A stretch of 42,884 nt of DNA from Chloroflexota bacterium (GTDB taxonomy: Bacteria > Chloroflexota > Anaerolineae > VGOG01): assembly GCA_016875995.1 (NCBI GenBank), contig VGOG01000008.1, forward strand, positions 1 through 42,884, read 5' to 3'. Both the position numbers and the translations under genes were made by a program. Each line of letters begins with the position of its first letter. The stretch's first letter is position 1. The notes beneath the pieces were generated by a model. That model was given only the letters and a program-made list of their open reading frames with translations. It was not told where the DNA came from and did no database searches. Below are positions 35,062 to 41,727 of the stretch, piece by piece.

Positions 35062-36492
35062 ATGAGAATCATGGAAAAAGAACCCACCTTCGGTCTGATC
35101 GTCGGCACCAGAGGCTTCTTCAACCCGCAACTGGCGACGGAGGGCCGAAGACAGTTGCTGGCACGGCTGGATGAGCTGGGCTACGCCTACGTCATACCGC
35201 CGGAGGAGGCCACGCCCACCGGTGCGATCGAAACCCTGGACGACGCCAGGGTGTGTGCGGCGCTCTTCCGGGAGAACGCGGACAAGATTGATGGCATCGT
35301 CGTCGTCCTTCCCAACTTCGGCGATGAGCTGGGGATCGTTCAGACCCTGGACATGGCCAAGCTGGATGTGCCGGTGCTGGTCCAGGCCTGTGACGACGAA
35401 CTGGATAAGTTCGATTTCGCCCACCGCCGAGACGCCTTCTGCGGCAAGTTCTCAGTGTGCAACAACCTTTACCAGTACGGCATCCCCTTCACCAACACCG
35501 CCTATCACACCTATCCTCTCGCCAGCCAGGAGTTCGCCCAGGACCTGGAGTTTTTCGCCAGGGTGTGCCGGGTGGTGAATGGCCTGAGCCACGCCCGGAT
35601 TGGTGCCATCGGCGCCCGGCCGGCGGCTTTCCAGACGGTGCGCTTCAGTGAGAAGATCCTCCAGACTGCGGGCATCACGGTTGTCCCCGTGGATCTCTCC
35701 GTGATCATCGCCAGAGCCCAGTCGCTCGGTGACGACGATCCGGCGGTCAAGGCCAAGCTGGACGAGATCAGGGCTTATGGCCGGATTCCGGACTATATCG
35801 CGCCGGAAAACGTTCTCAAACAGGCCAGGCTGTCCGTGGTGATTGACCGCTGGATGGACGAGAACGAGTGCGATGCCAGCGCCGTGGAGTGCTGGGACTC
35901 GATCCAGAGGAACTACGGCTGCGCGACCTGCCTGACGATGAGCATGATGGGCGAACGGCTTCTGCCCAGCGCCTGCGAAGTGGACGTGGCCGGCGCGGTC
36001 TCAATGTACGCCCTGCTACTTGCCTCGGGCCATCCGCCAGGCTTCCTGGATTGGAACAACAACTACGGCGACGACCGGGAGATGTGCATCAACACCCACT
36101 GCAGTAACTATCCCCGGAGTTTCATGGGCAAAGAGATCGAGATCTCCAACCTGGACGTCTTGGGAGAGACGTTGGGAGCAGACCGCTGCTTTGGCGCCGT
36201 CAAGGGTCAGGTAGCCGCCGGTCCGATGACCTTCTTCCGCATTTCCACCGATGACCCCCTGGGCATCATCAAGTGCTATCTGGGAGAGGGCGAGTTCACC
36301 GACGATCCTGTGACTATTCAGGGCGGCTCCGCCGTCTGCCGGGTTCCCGGCCTGCAGGACTTGATGGACTTCATCTGCAAGGAGGGGTTCGAACATCACG
36401 TCGCCATGACGCGCAGCCATTGTGCCGATGTCCTGAACGAGGTCATCTCGACCTATCTGGGATGGGAGCTCTACTACCATAACCAGGCATAG
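35062..36492 (+). CDS. L-fucose/L-arabinose isomerase family protein
   Basis: This 476-residue protein is of the FucI/AraA-like fold but distinct from the fucI at the window start. N-terminal FGLIVGTRGFFNPQLATEG and GIVVVLPNFGDELGIVQTL match the family's first domain. The central part holds CDASAVECWDSIQRNYG, MMGERLLPSACEVDVAGAV and a WNNNYGDDREMC block rich in likely metal ligands. The C-terminal part has CRVPGLQDLMDFICKEGFEHH and HCADVLNEVISTYLG. AGGAAAGGAGC precedes ATG 35062. It likely interconverts an aldose and ketose of the uncharacterised pathway; a non-catalytic role cannot be excluded. Confidence 0.85.
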   Translation: MRIMEKEPTFGLIVGTRGFFNPQLATEGRRQLLARLDELGYAYVIPPEEATPTGAIETLDDARVCAALFRENADKIDGIVVVLPNFGDELGIVQTLDMAKLDVPVLVQACDDELDKFDFAHRRDAFCGKFSVCNNLYQYGIPFTNTAYHTYPLASQEFAQDLEFFARVCRVVNGLSHARIGAIGARPAAFQTVRFSEKILQTAGITVVPVDLSVIIARAQSLGDDDPAVKAKLDEIRAYGRIPDYIAPENVLKQARLSVVIDRWMDENECDASAVECWDSIQRNYGCATCLTMSMMGERLLPSACEVDVAGAVSMYALLLASGHPPGFLDWNNNYGDDREMCINTHCSNYPRSFMGKEIEISNLDVLGETLGADRCFGAVKGQVAAGPMTFFRISTDDPLGIIKCYLGEGEFTDDPVTIQGGSAVCRVPGLQDLMDFICKEGFEHHVAMTRSHCADVLNEVISTYLGWELYYHNQA

Positions 36493-36874
36493 GGGTAAGC
36501 CTTCTCTCCGGGCTTCCGGGAGAGGTGCTCTGCACTCACGGCGGCCGTTCTGATAACGTCGTTTCAACTTCTTACACGTGCTGGGTGACCTGGCGTGCCT
36601 TTTCTTGCGAGGCGCGCCAGGCGTTCAAGGTGCTCTGCAAGGCAGCCAAGGCCATCGCCAGAACGGGCAAATTCACCCCTTATTCCGGACTTGAGTGAGG
36701 GGGCCAGTGCTCCTTCCGATCAGCCTGGACATTGCGCCTTTTCATCCTGCGCAGATAATACTTTCGGCGTTCGTCAGCGGAAAAAAGGCTGAGCTTGATG
36801 CGCATGGGCAGGGACCCCCTATGTAGCAGGAGAAAAGTTGAGAGAATTTTTGCCGACTTACTTGGGGTAATCTG
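36493..36874 (+). promoter_or_regulatory. 382-bp gap with a small hairpin and a weak promoter-like match
   Basis: No gene is supported; ORF-track entries on both strands lack ribosome sites and family features. CTCTCCGG-GCTT-CCGGGAGAG (36504-36524) forms a hairpin just after the upstream stop, without U tract. TTGCGC (36732-36737) and GATAAT (36754-36759), 16 bp apart, could be a promoter for the mtlD cluster. The change in gene function across this gap supports a separate transcription unit. Confidence 0.3.
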
Positions 36875-38068
36875 ATGACGCAAGCGAAACAGGCGGTGAT
36901 CTTCGGCGCGGGCAACATCGGGCGAGGGTTTCTGGGCCAGCTCTTCACCGAGTCGGGCTACGAGGTGGTGTTCGTCGAGATCAACCGACGATTGGTGGAC
37001 CGCCTCAACCAGCAGGGGAGCTACACCCTGCGCATGGTGAACAATGAGCTCAGCCAGGACCTGATCATCGCCCCCGTGCGGGCCGTGGACGGGCGTGACG
37101 AGGAAGCTGTGGCCCGCGAGGTCGTGGCCGCCGATCTGTTGGCTACAGCGGTGGGAGTACGGGCCCTGCCCCAGGTGGCACCCGTTCTCGCCCTGGGCAT
37201 CGCCCGTCGGGCAGAGGCCGGCGTGGGCACGCCGCTGAATATCATCTTATGCGAGAACCTCAAGAATGCATCCCAGGTGTTGCAGGGCATGGTCCAGGAA
37301 CACCTCCCAGGAGAGCATCACCGCTACCTGGCGGAGAAGGTAGGCTTCGTGGAGGCGGTGATCGCCCGCATGGTGCCCATCCTGCCCGACGAGGTTCGAG
37401 AACAGGATCCCACCCTGGTCGTCGTCGAGCCGTACAAAGTGCTGCCCGTGGACAAAAAAGGCTTCAAGGGGGCGATCCCCGACATCGTGGGGCTGGAACC
37501 CCGCGAGGACTTCGCCGCCTACGTGGATCGCAAGCTCTACCTCCACAACGCCGGCCACGCCATGCTGGGCTACCTGGGGTATCAAAAGGGACTGGGGTAC
37601 GGCTACGAAGCCCTGGACGCCGCCCTCATCCGCCCCCTCCTCGACCAGGCCCTGGACGAGGCGGCCCAGGCCCTGGTGGCCGAGCACGGCTTCGATCCGA
37701 AGGACCTGCGCGCCCACGTGGCCGACCTGCTGACCCGCTTCGCCAACCGCCCCCTGGGCGATACCATCTTCCGCCTGGCCCGCGACCCCATCCGCAAGCT
37801 GGGGCCCACCGACCGCCTGGTGGGCGGGGCGCGAGCGGCGCTCAAGCACGGGATCGAGCCGCAAGCGCTGAGCTGGGGCATCGCCGCTGGCCTGGCCTTC
37901 GACGACCCCCGTGATCCGCAGGCCTCCCGGCTCCAGGAGATGCTCCGCGAACAGGGCCTTGACGCCGTCCTGGCCCAGGTGTGTGGTCTCGATCCGGCTG
38001 GCCGTTTGGCTGAGATGGTGCGGGAGCGGTATGGCCGGGTCGTGAGATGCCACGAATTTCACGAATGA
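36875..38068 (+). CDS. mtlD: Mannitol-1-phosphate 5-dehydrogenase
   Basis: This 397-residue polyol dehydrogenase oxidises mannitol 1-phosphate to fructose 6-phosphate with NAD. It has the N-terminal nucleotide motif AVIFGAGNIGRGFLGQLF, TPLNIILCENLKNASQVL, VGFVEAVIARMVPI, VEPYKVLPVDKKGFKG and KLYLHNAGHAMLGYLGYQKG, which holds the family's catalytic Lys and His residues. The E. coli enzyme is 382 residues. The last residues, RCHEFHE, and the stop codon are encoded inside a dispersed repeat, so the native C-terminus was probably replaced. Only a weak ribosome site (TTGGGG) precedes the ATG. It heads the hexitol-phosphate cluster. Confidence 0.94.
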   Translation: MTQAKQAVIFGAGNIGRGFLGQLFTESGYEVVFVEINRRLVDRLNQQGSYTLRMVNNELSQDLIIAPVRAVDGRDEEAVAREVVAADLLATAVGVRALPQVAPVLALGIARRAEAGVGTPLNIILCENLKNASQVLQGMVQEHLPGEHHRYLAEKVGFVEAVIARMVPILPDEVREQDPTLVVVEPYKVLPVDKKGFKGAIPDIVGLEPREDFAAYVDRKLYLHNAGHAMLGYLGYQKGLGYGYEALDAALIRPLLDQALDEAAQALVAEHGFDPKDLRAHVADLLTRFANRPLGDTIFRLARDPIRKLGPTDRLVGGARAALKHGIEPQALSWGIAAGLAFDDPRDPQASRLQEMLREQGLDAVLAQVCGLDPAGRLAEMVRERYGRVVRCHEFHE

Positions 38069-38115
38069 GCACGAAGGTAGAGACGAAAATTAGTGAAATT
38101 CGTGCAATTCGTGGC
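38049..38115 (+). repeat. Inverted repeat (CACGAATTTCACGAAT type) spanning the mtlD stop
   Basis: GCCACGAATTTCAC (38049-38062) is mirrored by GTGAAATTCGTG (38093-38104) and ATTCGTGGC (38107-38115). Repeats built on AATTCGTGAAATTCGTG are recurrent in many bacterial genomes with dispersed elements. Here the left arm supplies the last codons and stop of mtlD. The right arm contains the false GTG start at 38093. Confidence 0.65.
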
Positions 38116-38143
38116 GAAGAACTCAGACAGGGGAAACTGGGAG

Positions 38144-39079
38144 ATGATCGTCACCGTCAACCTGAACCCCGTGTTGGACCGCACCCTGGCTCTGCCGCAC
38201 CTGACCGTGGGGCAGATCAACCGCGCCCGGCTGGTGCGCCTGGACGTGGGCGGCAAGGGCTTCAACGTCTCCCGCGCCCTGCTGGAGCTGGGGGCGCCCA
38301 GCCTGGCCCTGGGCGTCCTGGGCGGGGCGACCGGGGAGCTGCTGCGGCGGGGCCTGGAGGAACTGGGCACCGCCGGCGATTTCGTGTTCGTCGAGGGGGA
38401 GACCCGTCAGAACCTGACCCTGCTGGACGAATCCACGGGCCTGTACACCAAGGTCAACGAGGCCGGGCCTCAGTGGACGCCGGACACCGTCGAGGCCCTG
38501 CTGGCCAAGGTGCGGGAGCGCGCCGCTCCCGACGACGTCTGGATAATGGCCGGGCGGCTCCCGCCCGGCGCGCCTACGGACCTTTATGCCCGCTTGATCA
38601 CCCTGGTGCAGTCCCGGGGGGCCAGGGCCTACCTGGACTCCAGCGGGCAGCCGCTGCGACTGGCCTGCCAGGCCGCGCCCTACGGGGTCAAGCCCAACGT
38701 CGAAGAAGCAGAAGAGGTGGTGGGTCATCGCCTGGCGTCCGTGGAGGATCTGGTGGGGGCGACGCGGGCCTTTCTGGACTTTGGCGTCCAGGTGGTGGCC
38801 ATCTCGCGGGGGGCACAGGGCGCCCTGGTGGCCCAGGGGCGGCGCGTCGTTCAGGCCACGCCGCCGGCGGTGGAGATCAGGAGCAGCGTGGGGGCGGGCG
38901 ACGCTTTCGTGGCTGGCCTGGTGTGGGCCCTGGAGGGCGGGCGGGATTTGGCCGAGGCTGCTCGCTGGGCAGTGGCCTGTGGTACGGCAGCAGCCCTGGA
39001 GGAAGGGACGGGGATCGGGACCAGGGAGAAGTTCGAGGCCCTGGCGCCACGGATCATCGTCGAGGACGCGGGGCAATGA
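38144..39079 (+). CDS. PfkB-family hexose-phosphate kinase (1-phosphofructokinase/LacC-like)
   Basis: This 311-residue ribokinase-fold kinase phosphorylates a sugar phosphate. It opens with MIVTVNLNPVLDRTLALPHL and has the PfkB signature DVGGKGFNVSRALLELG, ending with the ATP/catalytic motif SSVGAGDAFVAGLVWAL, whose Asp is the base. This length and N-terminus are typical of FruK/LacC/PfkB enzymes using fructose 1-phosphate, fructose 6-phosphate or tagatose 6-phosphate. ATG 38144 was chosen because the ORF-track GTG at 38093 lies in a repeat. With mtlD, the SorE-like and SorD-like genes around it, fructose 6-phosphate is a sensible substrate. Confidence 0.88.
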   Translation: MIVTVNLNPVLDRTLALPHLTVGQINRARLVRLDVGGKGFNVSRALLELGAPSLALGVLGGATGELLRRGLEELGTAGDFVFVEGETRQNLTLLDESTGLYTKVNEAGPQWTPDTVEALLAKVRERAAPDDVWIMAGRLPPGAPTDLYARLITLVQSRGARAYLDSSGQPLRLACQAAPYGVKPNVEEAEEVVGHRLASVEDLVGATRAFLDFGVQVVAISRGAQGALVAQGRRVVQATPPAVEIRSSVGAGDAFVAGLVWALEGGRDLAEAARWAVACGTAAALEEGTGIGTREKFEALAPRIIVEDAGQ

Positions 39080-39097
39080 AGTAACGAGGAGCCAGGG

Positions 39098-40837
39098 ATG
39101 ATGGAAGATGTCTTGCAACGCTACAAGCGTGGCGAAGGACCTCTCCCCAGGACAATGCTGGCCTGGCCGCTCTACGGCGCGGGGTTCGAGAACCTGGGAC
39201 GCGACGGGCAACCCATCGAGGTGCCCATGCCCCCATACGGCCCGGATGAGCTGCTGATCCGCCACGACGCCTGCGGCCTGTGCTTCTCCGACGTCAAGGT
39301 CATCCAGGCGGGCCAGAAACACCCTCGTATCCACCGCGACATGCGGGCCAACCCGGTAGTGCTCGGCCACGAGGTGACCCTCACCGTCGTCGGGGTGGGC
39401 GAGAACCTGCGCGATCAGTACCGAGTCGGCGACCGCTTCATCGTCCAGGCCGACATCTACGTAGGCGGTGTCGGCTACGCCTACGGCTACGAGATCCAGG
39501 GCGGGCTTTCCCAGTATAGCGTGATTGACCAGCGGGTGCTGAACTCGGACCACGGCAATCACCTCATCCCTATACAAGCCGGCATCGGCTACGCCGAGAG
39601 CGCCCTCACCGAGCCGTGGACCTGCGTCACCGCTGCTTACCGGCTAAAATACCGCACTGAGCTGAAACCAGGTGGCACAACCTGGATTATCGGGGCCGGG
39701 GGTGGGGGCTACACCATCAGTGCCGGTTTCGACGAGTCCTCACATCCCGCTCGACTGCTGTTGACCGACGTACCGACCGAATTCGCCGACTGGCTGAGGA
39801 CACGGGCCGAGGCGTTGGGCGTGGAGGTCATCGAAGTGGACGACGTCGCTGCCCCGCCCCCTCTCCTCTCCCCTCGCAGGGGAGGGGCCGGGGGAGGGGT
39901 GGACGACATCGTCCTGCTAGGCGCCGATCCCGACCTGATCGAGGCCGTCAGCCCGCGCCTGGCCTCCTTTGGCGTCCTGGCCATCGTCGCCGATACACCC
40001 CTCCATCGCAAAGTGAACGTTGACGTGGGGCGGGTGCACTACAACCGTTGGCTCTACGTTGGTGGCCCCGGCCCCGACATCGCCCGCGTCTACCGCGACG
40101 AGCTGGTTCGCACAGAGCTTAAGCCGGGTGGGCGGGCCTGGTTCGTCGGGGCGGGCGGGCCGATGGGCCAGATGCACGTCCAGCGGGCCGTCGAAGCCCC
40201 CGACGGCCCCAAAACGATCTTTTGCACCGCGTGGGGTGACCGTCGTTTGCGCATCGTGGAGTCTATCTACCGAGCTGACACCGAGGCCAAGGCCATCGCT
40301 TTCATCTGCGTCAGCCGCGAGAACGAAGAAGTGTATCGCCAGACATTGGAAGAGGTTGGAGCATCGGGCTTCGACGACATCATCGTGATGGCACCGGATG
40401 CTGACGCTATCGCTGAGGCCGCGGATTATCTTGCCCCCGGAGGCATCATGAACATCTTTGCAGGTGTGGCACGCGGCACGATGGCCAGGCTTGACCTGAG
40501 CGACGTTTATCTGAGAGATGTGCGTTTCATCGGGCACTCAGGCCTGACCACCGAGGACATGCGCCTGACGCTATCTCAGGTTGAGTCGGGCAACTTATCA
40601 CCCAACCGCTTAGTCGCGGCCATCGGCTCGCTCAACGCCGCTCGGGATGGCTTGCGGGCAGTCAAGGACGCGGTTTTCCCAGGCAAAATCGTCATCTATC
40701 CTCACATCAAAGACCTGCCCCTCACCCCCCTGCCCGACCTGAAACACAAATTGCCGACTGTTTACGCCAAACTGAAGGATGGACGGGAGTGGACTAGGGA
40801 AGCGGAAGAGGAGTTATTGAGGTTGACGTTGCCGTGA
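39098..40837 (+). CDS. SorE-like (L-sorbose-1-phosphate reductase-type) dehydrogenase with duplicated Rossmann module
   Basis: This 579-residue zinc-family dehydrogenase resembles L-sorbose-1-phosphate reductase SorE (about 410 residues). It shares CGLCFSDVKVIQAGQKHP, RANPVVLGHEVTLTVVGVG and the C-terminal LPLTPLPDLKHKLP with EWTREAEEELL. The extra length is an internal duplication. Residues about 186-337 (TELKPGGTTWIIGAGGGG, then DDIVLLGADPDLIEAV and HYNRWLYVGG) parallel about 337-490 (TELKPGGRAWFVGAGGPMGQ, DDIIVMAPDADAIAEAA, VYLRDVRFIGHSG). Only the second copy keeps a GxGxxG-like motif. An in-frame palindrome encodes PPPLLSPRRGGAGGG in copy 1. It would feed sorbitol 6-phosphate to the SorD-like enzyme downstream. 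Confidence 0.85.
   Translation: MMEDVLQRYKRGEGPLPRTMLAWPLYGAGFENLGRDGQPIEVPMPPYGPDELLIRHDACGLCFSDVKVIQAGQKHPRIHRDMRANPVVLGHEVTLTVVGVGENLRDQYRVGDRFIVQADIYVGGVGYAYGYEIQGGLSQYSVIDQRVLNSDHGNHLIPIQAGIGYAESALTEPWTCVTAAYRLKYRTELKPGGTTWIIGAGGGGYTISAGFDESSHPARLLLTDVPTEFADWLRTRAEALGVEVIEVDDVAAPPPLLSPRRGGAGGGVDDIVLLGADPDLIEAVSPRLASFGVLAIVADTPLHRKVNVDVGRVHYNRWLYVGGPGPDIARVYRDELVRTELKPGGRAWFVGAGGPMGQMHVQRAVEAPDGPKTIFCTAWGDRRLRIVESIYRADTEAKAIAFICVSRENEEVYRQTLEEVGASGFDDIIVMAPDADAIAEAADYLAPGGIMNIFAGVARGTMARLDLSDVYLRDVRFIGHSGLTTEDMRLTLSQVESGNLSPNRLVAAIGSLNAARDGLRAVKDAVFPGKIVIYPHIKDLPLTPLPDLKHKLPTVYAKLKDGREWTREAEEELLRLTLP
39852..39899 (+). repeat. In-frame G/C-rich palindromic insert inside the SorE-like gene
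   Basis: CCCCGCCCCCTCTCCTCTCC leads into CCT-CGC-AGGGGAGGGG and then CCGGGGGAGGGG. It is read in frame as PPPLLSPRRGGAGGG with no stop. It lies between the end of a Rossmann strand region (VEVIEVDDVAA) and VDDIVLLGA, a surface-loop position, and matches the layout of the inserts at 1.4 and 11.8 kb. Confidence 0.75.
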
Positions 40838-40917
40838 GGCGTGAAACGTGAAACGTAAAACGTGAAGCGTAAAACGTGAGGCGTGAGGTTACGTTTTACG
40901 CATCACGCATTACGAGG
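40838..40917 (+). repeat. Short tandem repeat with inverted end (CGTGAAACGTAAAACGTGA type)
   Basis: Units of 8-9 bases (CGTGAAA, CGTAAAA, CGTGAAG, CGTGAGG) run in tandem and are followed by their rough complement (ACGTTTTACGCATCACGC). The whole stretch can fold into a long imperfect hairpin. It fills the gap between the SorE-like gene and the SDR gene, and the false GTG start at 40883 lies within it. Confidence 0.75.
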
Positions 40918-40924
40918 AGATATT

Positions 40925-41716
40925 ATGGACAAACCGTTACAAGACCGCGTTGCAATTGTAACGGGCGGCGCCCAGGGGCTCGGCGAAGCCATCTGTTACC
41001 GGCTGGCCCGCGAAGGGGCGCACGCCATCGTCGCTGATCTAAACATGGAGGGCGCAGAGCGGGTCGCAGCGGAGATTGTGGCGCAGACTGATCGCCGCGC
41101 CATCCCGGTCAGGGTGGACGTGACCGACGAGGCTCAGGTGGCGGCGATGGTGGATCGCGCTGTGCAAGAGTTCGGGCGGCTCGACATTCTCGTGGCCAAC
41201 GCCGGCATCCTCATCGCCGAGGCGGTGGATGAGTTCGCGGCTGAGAAATGGCGGGCGGTGATCGAGGTCAACTTGGTCGGCTACTTCCTGTGCGCCAAAC
41301 ACGCCGCCCGCGTGATGAAGGCGCAGCGCAGCGGGGTCATCATCCAGATCAACTCCAAGTCGGGCAAGAAGGGGAGCTACAAGAATTCGGCCTACGCTGC
41401 AAGCAAGTTCGGCGGCATCGGGCTGACCCAGAGCATCGCCCTGGAGCTGGCGGAGTACGGCGTGCGGGTCAACGCCATCTGTCCCGGCAACCTGCTCGAT
41501 TCCCCGCTGTGGGTTGACTCCCTCTACAAGCAGTATGCCCAAAAGTGGGGCATCAGCGAAGAGCAGGTGCGCCAGAGGTACGTTGACCAGGTGCCGATGA
41601 AGCGCGGTTGCACTTACGAGGACGTGTGCAACGTGGTCGTCTTTCTGGCCTCCGACCAGGCCAGCTACATGACCGGGCAGGCTATCAACGTGACCGGCGG
41701 GCAGGAGATGAGATAA
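40925..41716 (+). CDS. srlD: Sorbitol-6-phosphate 2-dehydrogenase (SorD/SrlD-like SDR)
   Basis: This 263-residue short-chain dehydrogenase has the cofactor motif AIVTGGAQGLGEAIC, NAG (LVANAGI), the catalytic Ser in IIQINSKSGKKGSYKNSAY with Tyr-X3-Lys (YAASKFGG), and the C-terminal MTGQAINVTGGQEM. The stretches INSKSGK-GS, KFGG-GLTQS, NLL-SP and PMKRGC-YEDV match E. coli SrlD closely as I recall it. It oxidises sorbitol 6-phosphate to fructose 6-phosphate with NAD. GAGGAG precedes ATG 40925. It directly follows the SorE-like reductase, reproducing the two-step sorbose pathway. Confidence 0.92.
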   Translation: MDKPLQDRVAIVTGGAQGLGEAICYRLAREGAHAIVADLNMEGAERVAAEIVAQTDRRAIPVRVDVTDEAQVAAMVDRAVQEFGRLDILVANAGILIAEAVDEFAAEKWRAVIEVNLVGYFLCAKHAARVMKAQRSGVIIQINSKSGKKGSYKNSAYAASKFGGIGLTQSIALELAEYGVRVNAICPGNLLDSPLWVDSLYKQYAQKWGISEEQVRQRYVDQVPMKRGCTYEDVCNVVVFLASDQASYMTGQAINVTGGQEMR

Positions 41717-41727
41717 GGAAAGAGAAA

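Noticed and set aside
36595-36948. Small ORFs on both strands in the gap before mtlD
   Set aside because: No ribosome sites, no family resemblance, mutual overlap.
38123-39577. 484-codon minus-strand frame and the 345-codon + frame at 38047
   Set aside because: Both overlap the PfkB-type kinase. Their compositions (Gly/Arg/Gln-rich) are typical of out-of-frame reading in GC-rich DNA.
40838-40917. Possible CRISPR array
   Set aside because: Units are 8-9 bp with no spacers and no cas genes nearby.
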